This document shows, in pieces, positions 1 to 8,147 of a stretch of DNA of 50,704 nt. Position numbers and translations under genes: made by a program. The DNA is from CAZGAH01 sp964523295. Its GTDB lineage: Bacteria > Desulfobacterota > Desulfovibrionia > Desulfovibrionales > Desulfovibrionaceae. The notes beneath the pieces were generated by a model. The model was given only the letters and a program-made list of their open reading frames with translations, was not told the DNA's origin and made no database searches. Positions within the stretch are counted from its first letter, which is position 1. Each line of letters opens with the position of its first letter. The stretch is from positions 1 through 50,704 of the forward strand of contig CAZGAH010000026.1 in NCBI GenBank assembly GCA_964523295.1, given 5' to 3'.

Positions 1-165
1 CGTCTCATCTATCTGGAACCGCCAGGCTTGGCCTGGCGCACAGGAATTCAACAGCGGCGTGTTGCCTATGAGATGTGCATGCTGCCAGGGGCGCTGAAGG
101 CCAAATCCACATCAAACGTCGCAGAACCATTTCCAATCTTGAAGCATGGTTCTGCCATTACATAA
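1..165 (+). CDS. Possible 3' end of an unidentified gene (partial)
   Basis: Frame 1 is open from the window edge to a TAA at 163-165, giving about 54 residues that start RLIYLEPPGLAWRTG and end KHGSAIT. I recognise no family. A perfect inverted repeat lies inside the last codons, which is unusual for coding sequence, so this may be non-coding. The only support is the open frame at the edge. Confidence 0.2.
   Translation, partial: RLIYLEPPGLAWRTGIQQRRVAYEMCMLPGALKAKSTSNVAEPFPILKHGSAIT
121..155. repeat. 10-bp perfect inverted repeat
   Basis: GCAGAACCAT at 121-130 and ATGGTTCTGC at 146-155 are exact reverse complements around a 15-base loop. There is no T-tract after it, so it is not a textbook terminator. 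It could be a mobile-element end, a protein-binding site or an RNA hairpin. Confidence 0.5.
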
Positions 166-203
166 TCACCCGTTGTTTGAGGGGAATGCCAAAACTACTT
201 TAG

Positions 204-509
204 TCATTTTAAAGGTGAGATGCTATAAAACGACGATATCCGGTCGGCCCGGCGAAGGCGCTTTAGCGCGTACTCAAGGGAGCAGGCCTCGGAACGATCG
301 GCACAGCCCCTGATCGCGATTAACAGGACTGGCCGCCGCGAACGGGTGTAGCGAGCGCCACCGGGCAGCTCGCCATTATGCTGGCGCAGGCGACGAACAA
401 TGTCTGTCGTGATCCCGCAATAGACGGAACGGTCCGAGCATTCCAACAGATAGACGAACCATCGGCACGGACATTCGTCAGCGGGCTCACTGCGAGGGGA
501 ATCTGACAT
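204..509 (-). CDS. GIY-YIG endonuclease-domain protein (YhbQ/UPF0213-like)
   Basis: A 101-residue protein with the single-domain GIY-YIG fold of the small YhbQ/UPF0213 group. The motif region is visible at about residues 19-45 (VYLLECSDRSVYCGIT, then the family-typical RRLRQHN), followed by the ARYTRSRRPV segment that normally carries the conserved Thr/Arg of this family. GIY-YIG proteins cut or nick DNA; the role of this stand-alone group is not well defined. The gene is isolated, with AT-rich DNA upstream and no operon partner. The start is the first ATG of the frame. The second half of the GIY motif reads YCG rather than YIG, a common variation. Confidence 0.85.
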   Translation of the reverse strand: MSDSPRSEPADECPCRWFVYLLECSDRSVYCGITTDIVRRLRQHNGELPGGARYTRSRRPVLLIAIRGCADRSEACSLEYALKRLRRADRISSFYSISPLK

Positions 510-838
510 GGCGTATGTGCGGTCGAGGCTGCAAGCAGACTGTGTTCATCCGGGACAAAATAATAAAAATTAGCTATGCCCTTAGCTTTAAAAAAACAAT
601 TATGATGATTTTGAACATGCTATAATTAAGGGCCAAAGCATTGTTCAAGTCCAGCACGACGAATAAATCGATAGCAAAAATCATGTAGCTATTTTTATGG
701 TGATTGCTGCTGACTTCGTGATGTGTTTCGAAAGAGGTAAAAGTATTGTCTGTTGCCTGATGATCATTCTTTTACTCTCGTCCATAACAACAGCGTGCCA
801 GTTATGCCAGAAAAAACTAAATTGTTTATGAACAGTTC
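510..838. other. AT-rich intergenic stretch
   Basis: No gene seen in 329 bases. The DNA is visibly much richer in A and T than the genes around it (for example 560-800), with many short A and T runs. It may hold the promoter of the minus-strand gene at 204-509 and the end of the transcript from 2548, but I cannot assign sites. The composition suggests foreign or decayed DNA. Confidence 0.5.
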
Positions 839-2548
839 CTAAGGTCCTTCATCGACGCGCGAGATGCGCAGCATGGTCCGGTCGTCGAGCTGCTCGGCGT
901 AGAGCACGTTCAGGAACGTGCCGGGGGGCAGTTCGAACTCCTTGCAGGGCTGCCCGGCGGCAGTGACTTCCTGGATGGCCAGGACGTCCTGGAACAGGCC
1001 CGCCTGACGCATTTCCAGCAGTCTGGCGAGATTGTCACCGGCGAAGAGGAAATTGATGGAACTGTAGCCATGGATCAGGTAGAGATGTCCGCGCTCCGCC
1101 AGTACCAGGACATCGCGCCGCGGGTAGTTGTCGCGCAGGTACTGCAGGCTGCGCTCGTAGTTTCGGTAGGCGTTCAGGGTCCGCAGGGCCTGATCCTTTC
1201 CGGCGACCGGCCAGGCAAAGAGTAGCAGCGCCAGGGCCGCGGACCACAGCCAGGCACGCAGGCCCGGCTGGCGCCGGGTCAAGGCGCGGGCGGCGCAGAG
1301 CGAGAAAAAGACCAGGGCCGGCAGATAGACCAGGGCCAGGCGCATGGTGATCGGGGCGGTCAGATCACCCATGTGATAGGCGAACTGCGTCAGCGAAAGC
1401 AGCCCATAGGAGCAGCACCACGCGACAGCAACGATCAGGAAACGCCGCTCGCGCCACAGTTGCCGGCGTATTGCCTGCCAGACGCCAGCCGCCAGGCCGG
1501 CCACTGCGACCCAGAACAGCGGGGCCGACATGCCGAAGCGTTCCTGCGCCCCGCTCAGACAGGTCAGAGCCTTGCCGACGTGGGGCAGAACATAGGCCAG
1601 GGAAAAGATTGGGCCTCCGGTATCGAGCTGGTGCTCGTCGGCCCGGAAGAAAAGCATCTGCTGCCAGGCGACCGGGACGAGCAGCAGCGGCAGGACAAGC
1701 ACCGCGGGCGAGAGGCGGCCGTACTCCTCGCGCGGTAGCAGCAGCGGTATCAGCGGCAGCAGAACCGCCAGGAACAGCGTCGATTCGTAGCGGCATTGGG
1801 CCAGCAGAACCAGCGTCATGGCCAGCCGCTCGGCGTCGCCCGCCCGCCGGGTCTCAACAAAGACGTCCAGCAGGTAAAACGCGAGCAGAATGAAGGCCAG
1901 ATTGAGCATCTCGAATCCGGACGAGGTCGTCCAGAGCACGAACTGCGGATAGGAGCCCAGCAGCACGATTCCCAGCCGCGCCCAACACGGGGAAAACCAG
2001 CGCCGCAGCAGCATGGAAAACAGCACCAGCGCGGCCCAGCCCGCCGCGAAATTGACGACGAATCCGCTTGCTCCGCGCGTGCCGAATAGCGCGTCCGCCG
2101 CGTACATCAGGAAGGGAAAGGTCAGGGGCCGCTTATCCAGCACGCGCGTCACCCCCGTGTACACGCCGCCGGCGAAATAGCCATTCTCGGGGATGGCCAC
2201 GGAGCGCTCTTCGTACATGCCCATGGCAATGCCCGCCAGATTTGCCTCGTCGAAAAGGATGCGAAACGCGGGCGGCGAGGCCAGAAAGGCGCAGCCGACC
2301 AGGGCCAGTGCCAGCAGCGCCGCGACGCCGTGCTCCCGCCACAGTCCCGACCACCCGCACGCCAGGCGCGACCGGCGCAACATGGTGACAGCCCAGAGCA
2401 CAAAGGAGGCCAGGATGAAATAAAACCCGCCCCAGGTGAACAACTCCACCATGCGCGCGCGGTCGAAGGCCGCGAACCCCAGCACTCCGGCAAACACGCC
2501 GGAGGCACAGAACAGCGTCGCCGCCCTGGCGAGGCCCGTCATCAGCAT
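839..2548 (-). CDS. Membrane glycosyltransferase, GT39/ArnT-like
   Basis: A 569-residue multi-pass membrane protein of the dolichyl-phosphate-mannose transferase/ArnT superfamily (GT-C fold). Such enzymes move a sugar from a lipid carrier to lipid A, protein or glycan on the outer face of the cytoplasmic membrane. About a dozen hydrophobic helices fill residues 1-460. The first periplasmic loop carries FDEANLAG and the KRPLTFPFL segment that in this superfamily lies near the active site, and a soluble tail follows. I chose the ATG at 2548, 32 codons inside the longest frame, because AGGGG lies just upstream. A second GT39-like gene sits at 23708-25309. The acceptor cannot be told. Confidence 0.75.
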   Translation of the reverse strand: MLMTGLARAATLFCASGVFAGVLGFAAFDRARMVELFTWGGFYFILASFVLWAVTMLRRSRLACGWSGLWREHGVAALLALALVGCAFLASPPAFRILFDEANLAGIAMGMYEERSVAIPENGYFAGGVYTGVTRVLDKRPLTFPFLMYAADALFGTRGASGFVVNFAAGWAALVLFSMLLRRWFSPCWARLGIVLLGSYPQFVLWTTSSGFEMLNLAFILLAFYLLDVFVETRRAGDAERLAMTLVLLAQCRYESTLFLAVLLPLIPLLLPREEYGRLSPAVLVLPLLLVPVAWQQMLFFRADEHQLDTGGPIFSLAYVLPHVGKALTCLSGAQERFGMSAPLFWVAVAGLAAGVWQAIRRQLWRERRFLIVAVAWCCSYGLLSLTQFAYHMGDLTAPITMRLALVYLPALVFFSLCAARALTRRQPGLRAWLWSAALALLLFAWPVAGKDQALRTLNAYRNYERSLQYLRDNYPRRDVLVLAERGHLYLIHGYSSINFLFAGDNLARLLEMRQAGLFQDVLAIQEVTAAGQPCKEFELPPGTFLNVLYAEQLDDRTMLRISRVDEGP

Positions 2549-3275
2549 AATACCCCTCCACACGGAATGAATGGCAGCCAGAATGGTCGGCTGCCGGACT
2601 GACCGTACACCGGGAACGCGAACCGATTTTTCCCGTCCTGTCAAGTCATTGAATTGCGCGATTGGACGACATCCCCGCTTCGCATGGCCGGATTCGCCGG
2701 CCGGTCACACGCCAGGCGCTACATACCGGGGAGGGAACGTTTGCTCGAAGCCACTCTGAGCAAAGGGTGTGAAAATGGCGATACACCTGGAAACCAAACT
2801 AAATTGCCCCTTACGCGCACTTCACTCTTGCGAAACATAGTATTAATGCATGGAATAGCTTGGGACAAAGAAGCATTTTACGATATATAATAAAACTTCT
2901 TATGTAGATTGAACGTTTCTTATGTTCTTCCGCTATTGACGCACGTCACATAGAATATCTCAATAGTCCGTGAATAATTGCCTGACGTGCTCGCATTTGA
3001 TAGTCATTTACGAAGCCTTCCTTCACGCCCGGGGTGACCGGTTGCTCCCTTGACGTGCTCATGGCCGTGGCGCGCGGCCCCTGGCGCAGTGTCGGCGTAC
3101 GTGCGTGACGGCAAAGTGAGCTGCGTGGTGGTGGATTGTGGCTGCCCACAGCATTGCCCGCAGCACTTGCATTTCTCCGGCTGCTGAGACATGATTCCCC
3201 GTGCCTGTGGATACGCCGGGTTACGGACGTTGCCGCGGTATCTTCAGGACATCGACCAGCACAAAGGATGATCTC
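2549..3275. other. Long intergenic region upstream of the ClpX-like gene
   Basis: 727 bases between two divergent genes. Bases 2780-2990 are AT-rich and probably hold promoters for one or both, but I found no hexamer pair I would defend. The only coding candidate is the Cys-rich minus-strand frame at 3004-3192, listed separately. Confidence 0.5.
3004..3192 (-). CDS. Possible small Cys-rich protein
   Basis: A 62-codon frame whose N-terminus reads MSQQPEKCKCCGQCCG, with six Cys in the first 15 residues, followed by a polar tail with HGHEH. A GGGGAA sequence lies a few bases before the ATG. Clustered Cys and His would suit metal binding. The opposite strand over the same bases is also open and Cys-rich (ending DCGCPQHCPQH...SGC), so at least one of the two must be a compositional accident. 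No family recognised. Confidence 0.3.
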   Translation of the reverse strand: MSQQPEKCKCCGQCCGQPQSTTTQLTLPSRTYADTAPGAARHGHEHVKGATGHPGREGRLRK

Positions 3276-4373
3276 ATGTTGTATTCGTATACTCCGACGG
3301 ATATTTTCTCGTACCTTTCGGAGCGCGTTATCGGCCAGCCTGACGTATTGCGCGTGATTGCCATTGCCCTGTACACGCACATCAACGAACTCAAGGGTGC
3401 GAACATTTTGTTGATCGGCAACAGCGGTACGGGCAAGACCACGATCATGAAGGCGATTCAGCAGTTCTACCGGGACCATGCCGAGTTGGATAAATTCAAG
3501 GGCATGGCGATCATGAACGCCAACACGCTGGTGGACGAGCAGGGGGATGTCCGGCTGAGCCGCCTGTTGCGCACGCTCGAAGGCGAATCCCGCTTTCTCA
3601 TGGGCGACGATGTGACGTCCCAGCGGATGCATGACTATATGGAAAACGCTACGGTCTGCTTCGACGAAGTGGACAAGGTCCCCTCCCGGGTCGGAGGCAA
3701 GCCCAACCCCATGGGCGCCGCCATCCAGCACGCCCTGCTGACCATCATCGAAGGGGAGCGCATCTACCACGAGACGGTTATCGAGCAGGGCGGTGAAACG
3801 GAAAAGGTCCGCTTTCCCGTGGACACGTCGCGGATGCTCTTCATCTGCGGCGGTGCCTTCGAGGACATTTACGACTACATTTTCAGCCTGATCATCAACA
3901 ACAAGGACGACCGTAAGCTCAGGGAGATATCGTTCCACGACATCCAGGGCCGGATGCACCGGGAATTCCGGCTTGATCTCAAAAAGCAGATCCGGCTCAA
4001 CGACCTCTTCGCCAATGGCTACCAGCCGCAGTTCATTTCGCGCTTCGGCGCAATCGCCGTGCTCGAGGATCTGAAAAAAGATGACATGAAGCGCATTCTG
4101 CTTACCGTGCCGGATTCGCCACTGCGCTACGCGCGCGACTATTTCGGCTCCATGGATATCGAGCTGGACGTGACCGACGAGGCCGTGGACCTCATCGCCG
4201 ACAACGCTGCCAAAACGCCCCGAATCGGGGCGCGTGCCCTGCGCGAGCAGTTCAATCGGATCGTGGACAGTTTCAAATTCGACCCCTATAGTTCGGGAAA
4301 GCTTCTCGAACAGGACGGAAAACGCCTGATCGTATTGGACCGGGAAACCGTGGTCGAGCAGCTGTCCCGCTAG
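3276..4373 (+). CDS. ClpX-like AAA+ ATPase lacking zinc domain and ClpP-docking loop
   Basis: A 365-residue AAA+ protein most like the ATPase core of ClpX. Walker A is GNSGTGKT (48-55), Walker B is VCFDEVDK (127-134), the MLFICGGAF block typical of ClpX is at 187-195, the arginine-finger region is FISRFG (253-258) and sensor 2 is GARALR (318-323). The N-terminal zinc-binding domain of ClpX is absent, as the protein begins directly at the AAA+ module. Where ClpX has the GYVG pore loop this protein reads TLVDEQGDVRLSRLL, and I see no IGF-type ClpP-docking tripeptide between 200 and 245. It may therefore remodel a partner rather than feed ClpP. The ATG at 3276 is preceded by AAAGGA; the 25 extra codons upstream do not look coding. 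It starts a forward run with a response regulator. Confidence 0.85.
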   Translation: MLYSYTPTDIFSYLSERVIGQPDVLRVIAIALYTHINELKGANILLIGNSGTGKTTIMKAIQQFYRDHAELDKFKGMAIMNANTLVDEQGDVRLSRLLRTLEGESRFLMGDDVTSQRMHDYMENATVCFDEVDKVPSRVGGKPNPMGAAIQHALLTIIEGERIYHETVIEQGGETEKVRFPVDTSRMLFICGGAFEDIYDYIFSLIINNKDDRKLREISFHDIQGRMHREFRLDLKKQIRLNDLFANGYQPQFISRFGAIAVLEDLKKDDMKRILLTVPDSPLRYARDYFGSMDIELDVTDEAVDLIADNAAKTPRIGARALREQFNRIVDSFKFDPYSSGKLLEQDGKRLIVLDRETVVEQLSR

Positions 4374-4482
4374 AGAGAACTCGGGACAGCCTGCGGGGGT
4401 GGGCAGCGACGCAATCCGCCCCCGTCATCCGTCGGGCGTCTGCAACGGCAACAGGACGCCTGGATTCTTTCAGGGAGGGACG

Positions 4483-4860
4483 ATGCCGAAAATTCTGGTC
4501 GCCGATGACGAGCCGCATATCAGGATGCTCATGGAGGAAACGTTCGAGGATCTGGAGACCGAGGGCGTAACGGTGCTTTTCGCCGAGAACGGTGCCAAGG
4601 CCCTGGACATGGTCCGGGCTGAAAGGCCGGAGCTGGTTTTTCTCGATATCATGATGCCGCAAATGAACGGCTACGAGGTCTGCAAGGCCATCCGCCAGGA
4701 CCCGGAGCTGAGTTCGGTCCGGATCGTCATGCTCACGGCCAAGGGTCAGGCATTCGATCGGGAAAAAGGGCTGGAACTGGGCGCCCAGGAATACCTGACC
4801 AAGCCGTTCAATCCGCTGGGCGTCGTTCGCCTGGCGCGTCAACTTCTCGGGCTGGCCTGA
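4483..4860 (+). CDS. Single-domain response regulator (CheY-like receiver)
   Basis: A 125-residue receiver domain with no output domain. Acidic pocket residues lie in VADDEP (about 6-11), the phospho-acceptor Asp is in LVFLDIMMPQMNG (about 51), the conserved Thr is in VMLTAK and the Lys in YLTKPF. The ATG at 4483 has AGGGAGG seven bases upstream, which rejects the 28-codon extension. It lies 109 bases after the ClpX-like gene and 20 before the deacetylase gene, on the same strand. No kinase is adjacent; the two kinases at 47113-50704 are far away. Output must be by protein contact, and the ClpX-like ATPase is one possible partner by position only. Confidence 0.95.
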   Translation: MPKILVADDEPHIRMLMEETFEDLETEGVTVLFAENGAKALDMVRAERPELVFLDIMMPQMNGYEVCKAIRQDPELSSVRIVMLTAKGQAFDREKGLELGAQEYLTKPFNPLGVVRLARQLLGLA

Positions 4861-4880
4861 GTCCGTCCCGGCCTGCCGCC

Positions 4881-5651
4881 ATGGACCTGGACCCCGACCG
4901 CTATCTCTTTGTCTTCGCCCATCCCGACGACGACGTGTTCGTTGCCGGCACCATGCGTCTGCTCATCGAACGCAAGGCCACCGTGCATGGGCTCTGGCTG
5001 ACCTCAGGCGACGCGCGCGGCGGGCGCGAGCGCCGCGAAACGGAACTCCACGCGGCCATGGACCTGCTCGGTCTGCCGCCGGAGAGCCGCCACCTGCTGC
5101 GCCTGCCCAACCGCGGCCTGCTGCCCTTGCTTGACCAGGCACTGAAGGGACTGGTCGAACGGTTCACCGCGCTCCAGCCCCGGGCCATTGCCGTGACCGC
5201 CTATGAGGGCGGACATATCGACCACGACCTGCTTAACGCGCTCGTCCTGGAGGCCGCGCGCCGGACGCAATGCCAGGCCGCGCTCCGGGAATTTCCGTTG
5301 TACAATCGCAGCGGGCCGCTGTTCACGCTGCGCTGGCGCATCAATGCCTTCCCCCCGGGCGGCCCCCCGGGCACGGGCGTACCGCTGACCCGAGCGTTGA
5401 TCCGACGTAAGCATCGCCTCATGTGGTGCTACCGGAGTCAGCTGCAAGACATGCTGCCCTTTCGCCTGGTCCTGTCCGCGCGCCGGTTGCTGCGGACGGG
5501 CGAACCGTTCAGACCGCTGCCGCTCGACAGAACCTATGACCAGCCACCGCATCGCGGCCAGTTGAACTACGAGCGCGGCGCCGACCCGGACCGCCCGGTC
5601 TTCGAGGACTTCCGCCAGGCCGTGGCCCGGCTGCGCGAAGCCGGCGACTGA
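4881..5651 (+). CDS. PIG-L/LmbE-family deacetylase
   Basis: A 256-residue zinc-dependent N-deacetylase of the PIG-L/LmbE family, whose known members remove acetyl groups from GlcNAc-type sugars and related amides. The metal and catalytic motif FAHPDDD is at about 12-18 and the second metal motif EGGHIDHD at about 109-116. No signal peptide or membrane segment is visible, so it should be cytoplasmic. The C-terminal 60 residues are rich in Arg and Pro. It starts 20 bases after the response regulator with no strong Shine-Dalgarno, suggesting a shared transcript. The substrate is unknown; bacillithiol or mycothiol synthesis is not supported by any neighbour. Confidence 0.85.
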   Translation: MDLDPDRYLFVFAHPDDDVFVAGTMRLLIERKATVHGLWLTSGDARGGRERRETELHAAMDLLGLPPESRHLLRLPNRGLLPLLDQALKGLVERFTALQPRAIAVTAYEGGHIDHDLLNALVLEAARRTQCQAALREFPLYNRSGPLFTLRWRINAFPPGGPPGTGVPLTRALIRRKHRLMWCYRSQLQDMLPFRLVLSARRLLRTGEPFRPLPLDRTYDQPPHRGQLNYERGADPDRPVFEDFRQAVARLREAGD

Positions 5652-5709
5652 GGCCGCGAAACCGGCGTCAAAGCGGCCTGCCTCCGGGCATCGCCGCGCG
5701 AGGTTGCCG

Positions 5710-6441
5710 ATGGATTGCGAAATCACCTGCGTGCTGCATAACTGTTTTCTCCTGCAACTCGATTCCCGGCTGCTGCTCTTCGATTATCCCTCGCCGCCGC
5801 ACCGCACGGCCGAGGCCGAGGCCCTTGTCCTGGAGCGGATTCGCGACGCCGACCTGACCGTGCTCATTTCGCACAGCCACGCCGACCACTTCAGCCCGGA
5901 TGTCTTTTCCTTCGGCCAGCTGACCCGCTCCATACGCTTCGTCCTGTCCTGGGATGTCGCCGAGCTGTGCCCGGAATTCAACCGGGTGGCAGGACTGCCG
6001 CACCTGATCCTCGAGCCCGACGAGTGCGCCATCCTGGGCGACCTGCGCATCGAGACGGTCGAGAGCAGCGATCTCGGGGTGGGATTTCTGCTGAACTGTG
6101 CCGGGAAGTCCGTGTATTTCGGCGGCGACGTGGCGGCCTGGTGCCAGGAGACCTTGCCGCCGCGCGCCCGCGAGGCCGAGGAGCGGCAGTACCTCGCCCT
6201 GCTCGAACGCCTGGCCCGTGACCCGATCGACCTGGCCTTTTCCAATGCCGACAAGCGCCTGCCGAACTGGACCGGGGCCTTCGAGTTTCTGCGGATCGTG
6301 CGTCCGCGCTACTTCGTGCCCATGCACTGCTTCGGCCACCTGGAGCAGATAGCCGAATTCGCGGCCCTGGTCCCGACGGACGACGCGGTCACGGTCTTGC
6401 GCTACGAGCGGCCCGGCCAGGTGCTGCGCATCGCGCTTTGA
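5710..6441 (+). CDS. Metallo-beta-lactamase-fold hydrolase (UlaG/YtnP-like)
   Basis: A 243-residue MBL-fold protein. The N-terminus has the beta-strand pattern CVLHNCFLLQLDSRLLLFDYP, then the metal motif SHSHADHF (HxHxDH, about 56-63), the FGGDVAAW strand (about 138) and a late His in FVPMHCFGH. Spacing and short length fit the small UlaG-like branch acting on esters or phosphodiesters rather than RNA. The ATG at 5710 with GAGG upstream is preferred over a TTG six bases earlier. It is the last gene of the forward cluster and meets xth tail to tail with a 15-base gap. The substrate is unknown. Confidence 0.8.
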   Translation: MDCEITCVLHNCFLLQLDSRLLLFDYPSPPHRTAEAEALVLERIRDADLTVLISHSHADHFSPDVFSFGQLTRSIRFVLSWDVAELCPEFNRVAGLPHLILEPDECAILGDLRIETVESSDLGVGFLLNCAGKSVYFGGDVAAWCQETLPPRAREAEERQYLALLERLARDPIDLAFSNADKRLPNWTGAFEFLRIVRPRYFVPMHCFGHLEQIAEFAALVPTDDAVTVLRYERPGQVLRIAL

Positions 6442-6456
6442 ACCGGGCTTCGGCCG

Positions 6457-7224
6457 CTACGCCTCAATGTCCAGTCCGACCGGGCAATGGTCCGAGCCCA
6501 TGACCTCGGCCTCGATCCAGCAGTCGCGCACGGCGTCGCGCAGTTCCTCGGAGACGAAGAAATAATCGATGCGCCAGCCCACGTTTTTCCGGCGCGCCCC
6601 GGCCCGGAAGGACCACCACGTGTAGCGCTGCGGGCCGGGATCGAACAGGCGGAAACAGTCCACGTAGCCGTGGCTGACGAAACGATCCATCCAGGCGCGC
6701 TCCACGGGCAAAAATCCCGACGTATTTGCGTTTTCTTTGGGTCTGGCCAGGTCTATCGCCTGGTGCGCGGTATTGAAGTCGCCACAGACAACGACCGGCT
6801 TGCTCCTCCGGAGTTCTTGCGCGTAGTCGAGAAAGGCGTCGTAGTAGTCGAGCTTGTAACGCAGGCGCGTTTCGTCCTTCTGACCATTGGGAAAATAGAC
6901 ATTGAGCAGGTGAAAGGCCGCGAACTCCGTACGGTTCAGCCGGCCTTCGCCCTGAAAACGCGCATCGGGCAAGCCCGTACCGTACGCCAGGGGACTATTG
7001 CGCATGAACGTCGCAACGCCGGAATAGCCCTTCTTCACCGTACTCCCGTTCCACAGCACCTCGAAACCGGCGGGCGCACGCTCGTCCGGCGCGAGCTGCT
7101 CGGGCAAGGTCTTTATCTCCTGCAGACACACGACATCCGCCTGACAGGCCTCCAGCCAGGGAAGAAACGACTCTTTCCCGAAAATGGCCCGGTATCCGTT
7201 CACGTTCCAGGAATAGATGCGCAC
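6457..7224 (-). CDS. xth: Exodeoxyribonuclease III
   Basis: A 255-residue endonuclease/exonuclease/phosphatase-fold enzyme of base-excision repair, cutting 5' to abasic sites and trimming 3' blocks. Visible motifs are IYSWNVNGYRA at the N-terminus, the metal Glu in CLQEIK, GDFNTAH in the middle, and GWRIDYFF and SDHCPVG at the end, all as in Xth/ExoA. I start at the GTG at 7224 because AAGGAGAG precedes it and the family begins exactly at (M)RIYSWNVNG; the 42 extra codons upstream look non-coding. It is a single gene between convergent and co-oriented neighbours. A partner repair gene, nth, is at 46082-46828. Confidence 0.95.
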   Translation of the reverse strand: MRIYSWNVNGYRAIFGKESFLPWLEACQADVVCLQEIKTLPEQLAPDERAPAGFEVLWNGSTVKKGYSGVATFMRNSPLAYGTGLPDARFQGEGRLNRTEFAAFHLLNVYFPNGQKDETRLRYKLDYYDAFLDYAQELRRSKPVVVCGDFNTAHQAIDLARPKENANTSGFLPVERAWMDRFVSHGYVDCFRLFDPGPQRYTWWSFRAGARRKNVGWRIDYFFVSEELRDAVRDCWIEAEVMGSDHCPVGLDIEA

Positions 7225-7419
7225 GTCGGCTCTCCTTGCAAAGCAGGGCAACAACCCGGACTGAGTCCCTGACCTGCGAGATATCTTGTGATGAAGGGCC
7301 ACTGTTTCCACATTGAATGATGACGTTTTCCCAAAGCGAGAAGCGCCCACCCATTTGGGAGTTAGCCGAGAACGGTAATTGTTGCCAGTGTTGCCCGCCC
7401 CGCTCTCCGTGCGTCCGAC

Positions 7420-7800
7420 TCAGCGCATAAAGCGTTTTTCCCAGTCGAAATCCCGGCTGGTGACGATGTGCTCCATGCGCCGGATGCGCCGGTCGAGGTT
7501 GTCGTAGGTGCGCTTGAGGCGCTGCAAGGCCATGCTGCGCGAGCTGGCGTACGTATGGTAGAACTCCTGCTCGGCGTCCGTGGACAGCGGCAGCACGGGC
7601 TCCGGCTTCATGATCAGCGCAGCCAGGACGTAGAGCGCGGTCATGGGCCAGAAGCCCGTGGCCAGCAGCAGCGCCACGGCCAGCAGACGGATCCAGAAGA
7701 CGTTCAGATCGAAATAGTTGGCCAGTCCCCGGCATACGCCAAGTATCAGGCCCTTTCTCGAGCGGTACAGTCCCGGTCGGCCGGAGTAGTCGCGAAACAT
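7420..7800 (-). CDS. pspC: PspC-domain envelope stress protein
   Basis: A 126-residue PspC protein. The PspC domain is at about 8-65: GLYRSRKGLILGVCRGLANYF, then two hydrophobic segments (about 33-48 and 50-64). A charged tail of about 60 residues follows, longer than a minimal PspC. PspC is an inner-membrane sensor/effector that works with PspB to control PspA. The ATG at 7800 has GGAAGG upstream. It begins one base after the pspB stop, so the two are co-translated. Confidence 0.93.
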   Translation of the reverse strand: MFRDYSGRPGLYRSRKGLILGVCRGLANYFDLNVFWIRLLAVALLLATGFWPMTALYVLAALIMKPEPVLPLSTDAEQEFYHTYASSRSMALQRLKRTYDNLDRRIRRMEHIVTSRDFDWEKRFMR

Positions 7801-7801
7801 G

Positions 7802-8038
7802 TCAGCTGCCTTCCTTTTTCTCCCTGTCCAGGAGAATGGTTTCCAGGGACTCGATGCGCTCTTCAAGGCGCGACATGCCCTGATAGATTTCCTGGATCAT
7901 GCGCGTCTCGTCGTCGCTGTCGCCCGAGGGACGACTCTGTCCGCCCTTGAGCACCTTGACGCCCAGCAGCGAAAGCAGACCGACGAGTACGAGGCCGACA
8001 AGCATGAACCCGACGATGAATTCGAGTAAAATGGTCAT
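7802..8038 (-). CDS. pspB: Phage shock protein B
   Basis: A 78-residue protein with one N-terminal membrane helix (about 3-28, rich in Val, Leu, Gly) and a cytoplasmic amphipathic helix (SRLEERIESLETIL, about 56-69), the layout of PspB. It binds PspC and helps release PspF from PspA under membrane stress. AAGGAGA precedes the ATG at 8038. It lies 109 bases after pspA and one base before pspC in one operon. Confidence 0.93.
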   Translation of the reverse strand: MTILLEFIVGFMLVGLVLVGLLSLLGVKVLKGGQSRPSGDSDDETRMIQEIYQGMSRLEERIESLETILLDREKKEGS

Positions 8039-8147
8039 GTCACAGGTCTCCTTGGACGGTGTTCGTCATACGCGCCGCATCCCCAACCTGACCGAAAAAA
8101 GCGACAAGGTAAAGCGGCTGTTCTGACGCGGGACGACAGACGTCTCG

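Noticed and set aside
3124..3140. 15-base word shared with 40855-40870 (gtggtggattgtggc)
   Set aside because: A 15-base match in a window of this size is expected by chance, and the flanks do not match.
2946..3959. 337-codon minus-strand frame
   Set aside because: It lies opposite the ClpX-like gene over most of its length and shows no protein motif; the plus strand has a clear AAA+ protein with its own ribosome-binding site.
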